From Lacinutrix sp. MedPE-SW (lineage in GTDB: Bacteria > Bacteroidota > Bacteroidia > Flavobacteriales > Flavobacteriaceae), in NCBI RefSeq assembly GCF_001874145.1, contig NZ_MPCX01000010.1:1-64000 (forward strand): a stretch of 64,000 nucleotides of DNA, in the 5' to 3' direction. The notes below the pieces were generated by a model. The model was not told the origin of the DNA. It saw only the letters and a list, made by a program, of their open reading frames with translations, and did no database searches. This document shows positions 24,372-32,303 of this stretch, one piece after another; the first letter of the stretch is position 1; each line of letters starts with the position of its first letter. A program made the translations under genes and the position numbers.

Positions 24372-24845
24372 ATGAGTAAAGTATCATATTATACAGCTGA
24401 AGGCTTAAAAAAACTTAGGGAAGAGCTTAAGCATTTAAAAGATGTAGAGCGTGTTAAGGCTAGTAATGCCATTGCAGAGGCACGCGATAAAGGAGATTTA
24501 AGTGAAAATGCCGAGTACGATGCCGCTAAAGAGGCACAAGGTATGCTTGAAATGCGTATTTCTAAATTAGAAGACCAATTGGCTGGTGCTAGAATTATTG
24601 ATGAAAGCCAAATGGATACCTCTAAAATTTTAGTGCTTTCTAAAGTGAAAATTAAAAACCAAACTAACGGTATGGAAATGAACTATACTTTGGTGGCAGA
24701 TGGTGAAGCAGATTTAGCTTCTGGAAAAATTTCTGTTAATTCTCCAATAGGAAAAGGTTTATTAGGAAAAAGCGTAGGTGATGTTGCAGAGATTAATGTA
24801 CCTAGCGGTATTATGAAATTTGATATTATCGAAATTTCTAGATAA
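24372..24845 (+). CDS. greA: Transcription elongation factor GreA
   Basis: 157 residues. The N-terminal coiled coil (YYTAEGLKKLREELKHLK to ISKLEDQL) carries the tip acids DKGDLSENAEYDAAKE that activate transcript cleavage by backtracked RNA polymerase. The C-terminal FKBP-like domain ends SPIGKGLLGKSVGDVAEI. Length is normal. It has its own promoter, a leader that can fold in two ways, and a strong terminator before the HIT gene. Confidence 0.97.
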   Translation: MSKVSYYTAEGLKKLREELKHLKDVERVKASNAIAEARDKGDLSENAEYDAAKEAQGMLEMRISKLEDQLAGARIIDESQMDTSKILVLSKVKIKNQTNGMEMNYTLVADGEADLASGKISVNSPIGKGLLGKSVGDVAEINVPSGIMKFDIIEISR

Positions 24846-24894
24846 TATTTGTAAAAAAAATAAAAAAACACAGTTTTTGTGTTTATATAATATT

Positions 24895-24943
24895 ATTCCT
24901 GTTTTTACTAAAGAAACATTTAGTAAAGCAGGAATCTTTTTTT
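24895..24943 (+). terminator. Terminator between greA and the HIT gene
   Basis: Long stem ATTCCTG..TTTACTAAA / TTTAGTAAA..CAGGAAT followed by CTTTTTTT. A smaller AAACACA / TGTGTTT hairpin lies just before it at about 24866-24883. Confidence 0.88.
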
Positions 24944-24973
24944 ATCTTTAATTTTATAATACCAATATATTTT

Positions 24974-25363
24974 ATGGCATCAATATTTACAAAAATAGTT
25001 AATGGAGAAATACCTAGTTATAAAGTGGCAGAAACCGATGAGTTTTTAGCTTTTTTAGACGTAAACCCAAATGCAAAAGGCCATACATTGTGCATACCTA
25101 AAAAGGAGACTGATAAAATTTTTGATTTAGATAGAGTAGAATATGCTGGTTTAATGGAGTTTTCTAGGTTGGTAGCTAAGGCTATTGAAAAAACAATACC
25201 TTGTAAACGTGTTGGTATGTCTGTAATTGGTTTAGAGGTGCCACATGTTCATGTGCATTTAATACCTTTAAACTCTATGGAAGATGCTCGTTTTATAAAT
25301 AAAGTGAGTTTAGATAAAGAGGCTTTTGAAGCTTTGGCTAAAGCGATACAAGCTAATTTATAA
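24974..25363 (+). CDS. HIT family nucleotide-binding protein
   Basis: 129-residue histidine-triad hydrolase/transferase with the motif HVHVHLIP at about residues 95-102 and the N-terminal IFTKIVNGEIPSYKV that opens most bacterial HIT/HinT proteins. It acts on AMP-linked substrates such as adenosine phosphoramidates. Its last 11 bases overlap the 3' end of the convergent gene. Confidence 0.94.
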   Translation: MASIFTKIVNGEIPSYKVAETDEFLAFLDVNPNAKGHTLCIPKKETDKIFDLDRVEYAGLMEFSRLVAKAIEKTIPCKRVGMSVIGLEVPHVHVHLIPLNSMEDARFINKVSLDKEAFEALAKAIQANL

Positions 25364-25697
25364 GTAGTAAAACAGTTGCAGTAATTATTATTGCAAGTAC
25401 TACACTTACTATAATCCAAAATAAAGGTTTTAATTTTTTAGATGCTTTTTTGGGAGTAAAAGCTTTCATTTGGTAATTAAATACACGCTCTATATCTTCT
25501 GTCCATTGTACAGGAAATATTTGTGTATTACATACATTGCACTCCATTTCTGTAGTAATATTTTCTGTAATAGATTTAGCAAACTTTGTGTCTACATATT
25601 CTTGCTTAAAAGTAAGCTCTAAACCTTCTTTACTAAAGCACTCTGGGCAATTATTATTAAACGCTACTGTTTTAACAGTAATCCATTGTTGAGCCAT
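25353..25697 (-). CDS. Zinc-ribbon-like protein with a C-terminal membrane anchor
   Basis: 114 residues, not recognised as a named family. Two Cys pairs (CPEC at about 17-20 and CNVC at about 53-56) make a probable zinc ribbon. A basic stretch (KKASKKLK) is followed by one transmembrane helix near the C-terminus (LFWIIVSVVLAIIITATVLLL). This suggests a tail-anchored protein with the zinc ribbon in the cytosol. It lies two bases downstream of the histidine kinase on the same strand, so the two are co-transcribed. Confidence 0.78.
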   Translation of the reverse strand: MAQQWITVKTVAFNNNCPECFSKEGLELTFKQEYVDTKFAKSITENITTEMECNVCNTQIFPVQWTEDIERVFNYQMKAFTPKKASKKLKPLFWIIVSVVLAIIITATVLLLIN

Positions 25698-25699
25698 AA

Positions 25700-26863
25700 T
25701 TAAATAGTTTTAAAGGTTATTTGCATTGTAGTACCTTTTTCAATAATAGATTGTGCAACTTTAATTTTACCACCATGAAAATCTTCAACAATTCTTCTTG
25801 CAAGAGATAAGCCTAATCCCCAACCACGTTTTTTTGTGGTATAACCAGGTTCGAAAATAGAGTTAAATTGTTTTTTTGTTAAACCTTTACCAGTATCTGT
25901 AACCATAATAAGTACTTTATTTTCAAGGTTAGATATTTTTATAGTTAAATTGCCTTTACCTTTCATGGCATCAATAGCATTTTTAACCAAATTCTCAATT
26001 GTCCAACTATATAATTGAGGGTTCAAATTTACAAAAACAGGTTGATTAGGCGTTATAATTTTAAAGTTTATAAGCTTTGAAGATCGCGTTTTTAAGTATT
26101 TGTAAGTTTTCTGGGTTTCTATTACAATATCTGCTTTTTCTAAGGTTGGTAGTGATCCTATTTTACTAAAACGTTCTGTAATAGTTTGTAATCTATCTAT
26201 ATCTTTTTCAATTTCAACTATATAATCTGGGTTTACTTCTTCGGTTTTTAAAATCTCTGTCCAACCTATTAACGAGGACAAAGGAGTACCAATTTGGTGA
26301 GCTGTTTCTTTTGCCATACCAGACCATAATTTATTTTGTGTTGCTATTTTAGAACTACGATAAAAAAAGTAAACTACAGCAGCAAACAGTATAATTATTA
26401 ATAATAAAGCTAGTGGATAGTATTTTAATTTGTTTAAAGTATTTGAGTTTCCGTAGTAAATTTTGCCATAATAGTTTTCTTTATACTTAACATCTATAGG
26501 CTTGTTTTCTTTTTCAAATTGAAGTTTTATTTTCTTTAAATAAACATTGGTGTTTGAAATATTAGAGGTATCTATATTTTTTATAATGCTAATTTTATTG
26601 TCTGCATCAACCATTATCATAGGTGTAACAGATGTAGTATCTGTAATAATTTTTTCTACAACAGCGTTAACATCGCTATCTAAGTCGTTAAAACTATTAG
26701 AAAAATCACTCTGTGCAGCAGACCAAATTTCCATTTTAGCACGTTCTTCATCTTTAAATTTCTGAAAAAAAACATAGGTATTCCATAATATGAGAGAGAT
26801 AATTGCAAACGAAGCTATTATTATAATCCAGCGTAAAATTTGTCTGTTTTTTGTAAAAAACAT
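25700..26863 (-). CDS. Membrane sensor histidine kinase (orphan)
   Basis: 387 residues from the ATG at 26863 (MFFTKNRQILRWI). A longer frame to 26986 adds 41 residues covering the promoter area and was rejected. Two membrane helices (about 11-30 and 150-170) enclose an extracytoplasmic sensor of about 120 residues. The dimerisation/phosphoacceptor helix reads KETAHQIGTPLSSLIGW, with His in an HQIGTP context rather than HELRTP. N box (ENLVKNAIDAM), G1 (DTGKGL) and G2 (WGLGLSLARRI) are intact. No response regulator is adjacent; the next gene is the zinc-ribbon protein. Confidence 0.92.
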   Translation of the reverse strand: MFFTKNRQILRWIIIIASFAIISLILWNTYVFFQKFKDEERAKMEIWSAAQSDFSNSFNDLDSDVNAVVEKIITDTTSVTPMIMVDADNKISIIKNIDTSNISNTNVYLKKIKLQFEKENKPIDVKYKENYYGKIYYGNSNTLNKLKYYPLALLLIIILFAAVVYFFYRSSKIATQNKLWSGMAKETAHQIGTPLSSLIGWTEILKTEEVNPDYIVEIEKDIDRLQTITERFSKIGSLPTLEKADIVIETQKTYKYLKTRSSKLINFKIITPNQPVFVNLNPQLYSWTIENLVKNAIDAMKGKGNLTIKISNLENKVLIMVTDTGKGLTKKQFNSIFEPGYTTKKRGWGLGLSLARRIVEDFHGGKIKVAQSIIEKGTTMQITFKTI

Positions 26864-26969
26864 GAGGTCTTTTTTTATGGTAATATACTTAAAAAGTATA
26901 TAATGTAGTATTGTTAATAATATTGTACAATCGCAGGATAATCTTTTTTTAGTTCGTTTACTAATTAAG

Positions 26970-26977
26970 TACCTTTG
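26970..26977 (+). promoter_or_regulatory. -7 box of the flavin reductase gene
   Basis: TACCTTTG, 18 bases before the ATG, so the leader would be about ten bases. No TTG at the -33 distance. Confidence 0.5.
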
Positions 26978-26994
26978 TACAAACAAAAGTAACT

Positions 26995-27849
26995 ATGACT
27001 TCTTTTGAACCTAAAGATTTAACAACAGCAAAACTTCATGGGTATTTACTTAGTGCAGTAGCACCAAGGCCAATTGCTTTTGCAAGTACAATAGATGCTA
27101 ATGGTAATGCAAATTTATCGCCATTTAGTTTTTTTAATGTGTTTAGCGCAAATCCGCCAATAATGATATTTTCTCCAGCACGACGTGTAAGAGATAATAC
27201 CACAAAACACACATTAGAAAATGCAGAGGCAACTAAAGAAGTTGTTATAAATGTTGTGAATTATAATATTGTGCAGCAAATGTCTTTAAGTAGTACAGAG
27301 TACGGAAAAGGCATAAATGAGTTTGATAAAGCTGGATTAACCATGCTTAAAAGCGATATTGTAAAACCTTTTAGAGTTGCAGAGTCACCAGTACAGTTTG
27401 AGTGTAAAGTTAACGAGATTGTAAAATTAGGAACCGAAGGTGGCGCAGGAAATTTAATTATTTGTGAAGTTGTTAAACTACACATTAATGATGCTGTGTT
27501 AAATGAAAAAGGAAGCATAGACCAAGAGAAATTAGATTTAGTATCTCGTGCTGGCGGAAGCTATTACAGTAGAGCAAAATCTGGTTTTTTTGAAATACCT
27601 AAACCTTTAACAACATTAGGCATTGGTGTAGATATGTTACCAACTGCTATAAAAAGCAGTAAAATATTAACAGGTAATGATTTAGGTTTGCTAGCAAATG
27701 TTGAAGCATTGCCAAGTCAAGAAAGTATTGAGGCTTTTGTAAAAGAACATGACATAACATCAATTACCGAAGAAGAAAAGCATAAAAAGGCACAAAATTT
27801 GCTTAGTTATGGTGATGTTGAAAAGGCATGGAAAGTATTATTATCGTAG
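26995..27849 (+). CDS. Flavin reductase family protein
   Basis: 284-residue FMN-binding split-barrel protein. The signature stretch APRPIAFASTIDANGNANLSP at about residues 22-42 (given here in part) and SFFNVFSANPP match the flavin reductase-like domain. Residues beyond about 215 form a helical tail ending in LLSYGDVEKAWKVLLS. It probably reduces or binds FMN; the electron acceptor is unknown. It is divergent from the histidine kinase and 44 bases upstream of the DUF3127 gene. Confidence 0.9.
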   Translation: MTSFEPKDLTTAKLHGYLLSAVAPRPIAFASTIDANGNANLSPFSFFNVFSANPPIMIFSPARRVRDNTTKHTLENAEATKEVVINVVNYNIVQQMSLSSTEYGKGINEFDKAGLTMLKSDIVKPFRVAESPVQFECKVNEIVKLGTEGGAGNLIICEVVKLHINDAVLNEKGSIDQEKLDLVSRAGGSYYSRAKSGFFEIPKPLTTLGIGVDMLPTAIKSSKILTGNDLGLLANVEALPSQESIEAFVKEHDITSITEEEKHKKAQNLLSYGDVEKAWKVLLS

Positions 27850-27893
27850 TAATACGATTTAAATTAGACGAATATTTAATAATTATATAGACA

Positions 27894-28268
27894 ATGGAAG
27901 TACAAGGAAAAGTAAAATTAATTGGAGAGACGCAATCGTTTGGAAGCAACGGATTTAGAAAAAGAGAATTAGTTGTAACAACAGAAGAGCAGTATCCACA
28001 ACACATAATGATAGAGTTTGTTCAAGATAAAGTAGATTTATTAAACAACTATCAAGTAGGTCAAGATGTGAAAGTAAACATTAATTTACGTGGTAGAGAA
28101 TGGACTAATCCTCAAGGAGAAGTAAAGTATTTTAACTCTATTCAAGGATGGAGAATAGAAGGTGTTCAAGCAAATGCACCAGCAGGAGCTCCAGAAGTAC
28201 CGCCAGCGGCTGCTTTTGAGCCAGCAACAAACTTAAAAGAAGAAGATCACGACGATTTACCATTTTAA
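27894..28268 (+). CDS. DUF3127 protein with SSB-like C-terminal tip
   Basis: 124 residues. An OB-like beta domain (residues 1-90: MEVQGKVKLIGETQSFG, FRKRELVVTTEE, VNINLRGREWTNPQGE) is followed by an Ala/Pro-rich linker and the acidic end EEDHDDLPF. The same domain-linker-DDLPF layout defines SSB in this window. DUF3127 proteins are common in Bacteroidetes, and their role is unknown. The tip suggests an interaction with SSB-partner proteins. Confidence 0.88.
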   Translation: MEVQGKVKLIGETQSFGSNGFRKRELVVTTEEQYPQHIMIEFVQDKVDLLNNYQVGQDVKVNINLRGREWTNPQGEVKYFNSIQGWRIEGVQANAPAGAPEVPPAAAFEPATNLKEEDHDDLPF

Positions 28269-28284
28269 GGTAAACTTCTATCTA

Positions 28285-28301
28285 TTCGCACGTAATGCGA
28301 A
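28285..28301. repeat. Small hairpin TTCGCA / TGCGAA
   Basis: Perfect six-base arms with loop CGTAA, between DUF3127 and its terminator. Confidence 0.4.
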
Positions 28302-28308
28302 ACTTATA

Positions 28309-28345
28309 AAAAACGGTAATAACAGTAATTGTTATTACCGTTTTT
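28309..28345 (+). terminator. Terminator after the DUF3127 gene
   Basis: Fifteen-base arms AAAAACGGTAATAAC / GTTATTACCGTTTTT with a seven-base loop. Confidence 0.92.
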
Positions 28346-28366
28346 ATATTTTAGTAAAAATTATTA

Positions 28367-29011
28367 ATGCACATTTTAAACCAACATATAAACTTTCCAA
28401 AAGTAACAGAGGCAGATCATGAAGGTTTACTAGCCATTGGTGGAGATTTGTCTGTAGAGCGATTACTATTAGCTTATAACAGTGGCATTTTTCCTTGGTT
28501 TAATGAAGACGAAGTCATTTTATGGTGGTCGCCAGACCCAAGATTTGTTTTATATCCAGAAGATTTAAAAGTCTCTAAAAGTATGAAGCAGTTTTTAAGA
28601 AATTGCAATTTTGAAGTTACTATAAATAAAGACTTTAAAGCTGTGATTACTAATTGTGCTAAGGTAAAACGTGTTGGGCAAAGTGGCACTTGGATTACTA
28701 ACAATATGATTAATGCTTATTGTAAATTACACAAATTAGGTTATGCAAAATCTGTTGAGGTTTGGGATAATAATGAGCTTGTTGGCGGTTTTTATGGTGT
28801 AGATTTAAATAATGGTGTGTTTTGTGGAGAAAGCATGTTTGCAAATAAAAGTAATGCTAGTAAAGCAGCGTTTATAACTTTTATTCAAAATACCAATTAT
28901 AGTCTTATAGATTGTCAAGTTTATACAGCACATTTAGAGCGTTTAGGTGCAAAAGAAATATCTAGAACTAAATTTTTAAGCTATTTAAATTTTAATAACT
29001 CCAGAGGTTAA
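28367..29011 (+). CDS. aat: Leucyl/phenylalanyl-tRNA--protein transferase
   Basis: 214-residue N-end-rule enzyme that adds Leu or Phe to proteins with N-terminal Arg or Lys. Family blocks FPKVTEADHEGLLAIGGDLS, GIFPWFNEDEVILWWSPDPR, GQSGTWITNNMINAYCKLH and GGFYGVDLNNGVFCGESMF are all present. Its 3' end overlaps the convergent DUF2490 gene by 27 bases. Confidence 0.96.
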   Translation: MHILNQHINFPKVTEADHEGLLAIGGDLSVERLLLAYNSGIFPWFNEDEVILWWSPDPRFVLYPEDLKVSKSMKQFLRNCNFEVTINKDFKAVITNCAKVKRVGQSGTWITNNMINAYCKLHKLGYAKSVEVWDNNELVGGFYGVDLNNGVFCGESMFANKSNASKAAFITFIQNTNYSLIDCQVYTAHLERLGAKEISRTKFLSYLNFNNSRG

Positions 29012-29674
29012 TATATGTAGTTTCTGGTTTTTTTCAATATTAAAACCTTCAAATCTATATTCTAATCCAAACTGTAACTTTAAGTTTTTAGAGTATAGCC
29101 AACCTAGTTGTGTAGTAATTCTATAATCCAGTTCTGGTTTTGTTGCTCTTGCAACACTATATAAAGCTTCGTTGGTAGCAACAATATAAGCTTCGCCAAT
29201 ATCTAATTGTTCGCCATTTAATGGAAAATCTACAGCAAATCTATATCTAAATCTATGCGTTGTTTTTTGGTTTGTTATTCGTTGTTCGGCTCTAAATCTA
29301 TGCCCAAACCTTAAAGCGCGTAATTTTGTTATTGTATTAAATTGCTGCGTGATTCTTACTTCATTATTAGAATGTTCAAACCAATCTCTATTTCTATATT
29401 GTAAACCAAGACTAATACTATTATCTAAACTTAAACTATAAGTTGAAAAATGTTTAAAATCTAATTGCCTTATATGTACATTAGTTGTTTCGTTATTATA
29501 AATATAATGGCGTGTAGAAATACTAAAGTTGTATTTGTAAATACCAGAAACGTTATGATTAATACTTAAATTATGCTCACCTAATGCCGAAAAATAATTT
29601 TGAGCCATAAGACTAGAACTATAAAACATAGCAATAAACAACACTATTTTTAGCTTAGTATAAAACGTGACCAT
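28985..29674 (-). CDS. DUF2490 domain outer-membrane-type protein
   Basis: 229 residues from the ATG at 29674, which gives a signal peptide (MVTFYTKLKIVLFIAMFYSSS..MAQ). The longer frame to 29719 has no better start and overlaps the upstream gene more. The mature part is made of alternating beta strands with many aromatic residues (YSLSLDNSISLGLQYRNRDW, LQFGLEYRFEG), as in DUF2490 barrels. Function unknown. It overlaps the end of the upstream gene by 20 bases and the end of aat by 27. Confidence 0.82.
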   Translation of the reverse strand: MVTFYTKLKIVLFIAMFYSSSLMAQNYFSALGEHNLSINHNVSGIYKYNFSISTRHYIYNNETTNVHIRQLDFKHFSTYSLSLDNSISLGLQYRNRDWFEHSNNEVRITQQFNTITKLRALRFGHRFRAEQRITNQKTTHRFRYRFAVDFPLNGEQLDIGEAYIVATNEALYSVARATKPELDYRITTQLGWLYSKNLKLQFGLEYRFEGFNIEKNQKLHILTSGVIKI

Positions 29675-30239
29675 AAGAAGCTGTAGATACTGTTTTTGTT
29701 GAAATATGTATGCCTTCACTATTAAATAAAAACTCTTTTAAAAGGTAGTTGTTACCTGTTTTTATTTCTGCAATTATTTCTAAGTTTGGATTTTGTTTAA
29801 AATCACTATTTAAAGTGGCTTTTATAAATTCTTCTTGGCTTTGTTTGTGTTTAAAAACAAATTGTTTTTGTGTTTTTTTTAGTTTATGCTTTGAGTAATT
29901 TTTCTCTAAAAACCTATTAACTTTATTAAGTATTCGCCTATCAATTTTTTTGTTTTTAACCGTAATTTCTATGTCTTCTAATATACCTTCTTTAGAAAAC
30001 TCTATGCTGTATTTTTGTTTTTTATATTTAAATTTTGCTTCATAGCTTACTTTATTACTATCTGTTTCTTTGTAAAGTTTTATTTTTTTTTCAAACTGTT
30101 TTATTATGTTTAAAGATGGTGTTGCTGTTTTAGGAAACTGTTGTTGTTCTATTTTTTCTTCTTTTTCATTTTTAGTTTGAGCATAACAACAAGAAAAAAA
30201 ACAGATAAAAAGGATTATTAAAATTTTATACTTCTTCAT
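29655..30239 (-). CDS. Secreted Lys-rich protein of unknown family
   Basis: 194 residues. Signal peptide MKKYKILIILFICFFSCCYAQ (a double Cys could also be a poor lipobox). The mature protein is rich in Lys, with two beta-alpha-beta-like repeats (VSYEAKFKYKKQKYSIEFSK, NPNLEIIAEIKTGNNYLLK) reminiscent of PepSY-type modules, but I do not assign it. It overlaps the tag gene by 14 bases upstream and the DUF2490 gene by 20 bases downstream, so the three are one operon. Confidence 0.75.
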   Translation of the reverse strand: MKKYKILIILFICFFSCCYAQTKNEKEEKIEQQQFPKTATPSLNIIKQFEKKIKLYKETDSNKVSYEAKFKYKKQKYSIEFSKEGILEDIEITVKNKKIDRRILNKVNRFLEKNYSKHKLKKTQKQFVFKHKQSQEEFIKATLNSDFKQNPNLEIIAEIKTGNNYLLKEFLFNSEGIHISTKTVSTASYGHVLY

Positions 30240-30789
30240 ATCTAAAACAATTTACTTCGTGGTCATTTACTAAACCTGTGGCTTGTAAAAAAGCATACAC
30301 AACTGTTGAGCCAACAAATTTAAAACCTCTTTTTTTTAAAGCTTTACTAATAGTGTCGCTTAGCTTGGTGTTTGCTGGTGCATTTTTATAATTTTTAACA
30401 TTGTTTTTAATTGGTGTATGGTTTACAAAACTCCATATATAATTGCTAAAACTACCAAATTCCTCTTGAGTTTTAATAAATGCCTGAGCATTTGTAACGG
30501 CTGCATTTACTTTTAATTTATTTCTAATTATACCTTCGTTATTTAATAACTCTTCAATTTTATCTTGTTTATAATTTGCGATTTTTAAGTAGTTAAAACT
30601 ATCGAAAGCTTGTTTAAAATGCTCACGTTTTCGCAAAATTGTAATCCAACTTAATCCAGCTTGAAACGTTTCTAAAATTAAAAATTCAAAAAAAACATTG
30701 TCATCATGAACAGGTACAGCCCATTCTGTGTCGTGGTATTTTTCATAAAGTTCATCACTAGTACACCAGCCACATTTGTGTTTTTTCAT
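30226..30789 (-). CDS. tag: DNA-3-methyladenine glycosylase I
   Basis: 187-residue Tag enzyme removing 3-methyladenine from DNA. The N-terminal zinc site (HKCGWC, with YHDTEWAVPVHDD) and the C-terminal HEVNCFRYEEV supply the Cys/His ligands of the Tag zinc snap. FQAGLSWITILRKRE is the conserved base-pocket region. First gene of an overlapping trio with two envelope proteins. Confidence 0.95.
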   Translation of the reverse strand: MKKHKCGWCTSDELYEKYHDTEWAVPVHDDNVFFEFLILETFQAGLSWITILRKREHFKQAFDSFNYLKIANYKQDKIEELLNNEGIIRNKLKVNAAVTNAQAFIKTQEEFGSFSNYIWSFVNHTPIKNNVKNYKNAPANTKLSDTISKALKKRGFKFVGSTVVYAFLQATGLVNDHEVNCFRYEEV

Positions 30790-30869
30790 ATTTGTAAGGA
30801 ATTTTAAAAATTACTACTAATGTAAGAACTGTAATTTAGAAAACTTAGAAATTACAGTATTTTTACACT

Positions 30870-31493
30870 ATGGAAACACTACAAAATACAGATTTAAAAC
30901 GCATTATAGATCAAAGTTTAAATAAAGCAATTTCTTACCAAGCTTATAGAGATTTGGTTGAAGAATTAGTGGAAACAAAATTGAATACAGGAAACGATAT
31001 CACCGAAGCTTTAGTAAATTACACTATGCTTAACGATAGAAGAATGAAACGCTGGGATAAAACGGTAAAAGTATCTGAAGTTGTAAAACAAGAAATTTCA
31101 AACTTAAAGATTAGTCAAACTTGGTTAGTAATTACAGAGAGTTGGTGTGGTGATGCAGCTCATGTTATGCCCGTGATGAATAAGGTTGCAGAATTAAATA
31201 GTGGGATAGACTTTAAAGTTGTACTTCGTGATGAAAACGACGACTTGATGAATAGGTTTTTAACTAATGGAGGAAAATCTATACCTAAATTAATAATTAT
31301 AGATAACGATAGTAATGAGGTTTTAGATTCTTACGGCCCAAGACCAAGTACAGCAACAAAATTAGTTACAGATTATAAGGCTAAACATGGTAGTTTAACA
31401 CCAGAATTTAAAGAAGATTTACAACGTTGGTATAATAAAGATAAAGGTCAAACTGCAATTAAGGACTTGATTAATATTTTAAAAACCAGTTAA
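30870..31493 (+). CDS. Thioredoxin-fold family protein with a single active-site Cys
   Basis: 207 residues. A helical N-terminal part (1-75) is followed by a thioredoxin-like domain: TWLVITESWCGDAAHVMPVM in place of WCGPC, then cis-Pro in SIPKLIIID. The CxxC is reduced to one Cys with Asp-Ala following, a hallmark of the Thioredoxin_9-type family, so ordinary disulfide exchange is unlikely. No signal peptide. Divergent from tag. Function unknown. Confidence 0.85.
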   Translation: METLQNTDLKRIIDQSLNKAISYQAYRDLVEELVETKLNTGNDITEALVNYTMLNDRRMKRWDKTVKVSEVVKQEISNLKISQTWLVITESWCGDAAHVMPVMNKVAELNSGIDFKVVLRDENDDLMNRFLTNGGKSIPKLIIIDNDSNEVLDSYGPRPSTATKLVTDYKAKHGSLTPEFKEDLQRWYNKDKGQTAIKDLINILKTS

Positions 31494-31500
31494 TTAAAGC

Positions 31501-32226
31501 TTATTTGCCTTTAAAATAAAATGTAATAGTTCCTATTTGAGATGTTTTAGACGAAGGATTAAAATGCGCATTTTTAGCATAATCTAAGGCATAGTCTTGC
31601 AGGCAAGAATTGGTTGAGTTTGAAGCGTTATTAATAGCTGTTTTAATAACTTTTCCAGTATTAGAAACTGTTATATTCACTACTATTTTTCCGCTAGATT
31701 CACATAAATAAACAGGTACAGGCAAAAAAGTATCTGTTCTACCCTTTAAAGAATATAGTATAGAACTGTTTTTATTTGCAGAGGCTTCAGTACTACTATT
31801 TGCAGAGGCATTAGCACGTTTTTTTAAAATAGAATTTACACCGTTAAAAGAGGTTAACTCTTGTTTGTTTACCGTGTTTTTAGCTTTGGTTTTAGTAGCT
31901 TTATTTATTTTAAAATCATTATGTTCTCTATTTTCTAATCGAGGATCTATAAAGTCTTCAGGTGGAGCTATAGGTTTATAAGCTTGAGCAAAATGCTTAT
32001 ATTTTTTTGTCTCATTATAAGCTTTATTTGTGCTTTTGCTATTTGGTAACTCGTTTTGGTTTTGCTCTTCTATTGTTTCAACAACTTCTACAGGTGTTAT
32101 GTCTATTAGAGTTTCAGAAACTTGTACATTGTATTTAAACATATCTAAACTCAATATACCAAGTACTAAAGTACCTGCAATTAAAAAAGTTATGGCAAAT
32201 GCCTTATGTGAATTTTTAAATTTCAA
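31501..32226 (-). CDS. TonB-like energy transducer protein
   Basis: 241 residues. One N-terminal membrane helix (AFAITFLIAGTLVLGILSL), a long low-complexity periplasmic spacer rich in Asn, Lys and Ser (residues about 40-155), and a C-terminal domain (GKIVVNITVSNTGKVIKTAI, ALDYAKNAHFNPSS, GTITFYFKGK) resembling TonB_C. It lacks the usual Pro-rich spacer. It may couple ExbBD to a receptor, or be one of the TonB-fold structural proteins frequent in Bacteroidetes. It follows truB at 77 bases on the same strand. Confidence 0.8.
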   Translation of the reverse strand: MKFKNSHKAFAITFLIAGTLVLGILSLDMFKYNVQVSETLIDITPVEVVETIEEQNQNELPNSKSTNKAYNETKKYKHFAQAYKPIAPPEDFIDPRLENREHNDFKINKATKTKAKNTVNKQELTSFNGVNSILKKRANASANSSTEASANKNSSILYSLKGRTDTFLPVPVYLCESSGKIVVNITVSNTGKVIKTAINNASNSTNSCLQDYALDYAKNAHFNPSSKTSQIGTITFYFKGK

Positions 32227-32303
32227 AATTGAATTTATAATAAATTGGGTTTCTTGTATTGTATATACGTATAAACCGCTTTTTGAAGATGTTATTGCAA
32301 AAG

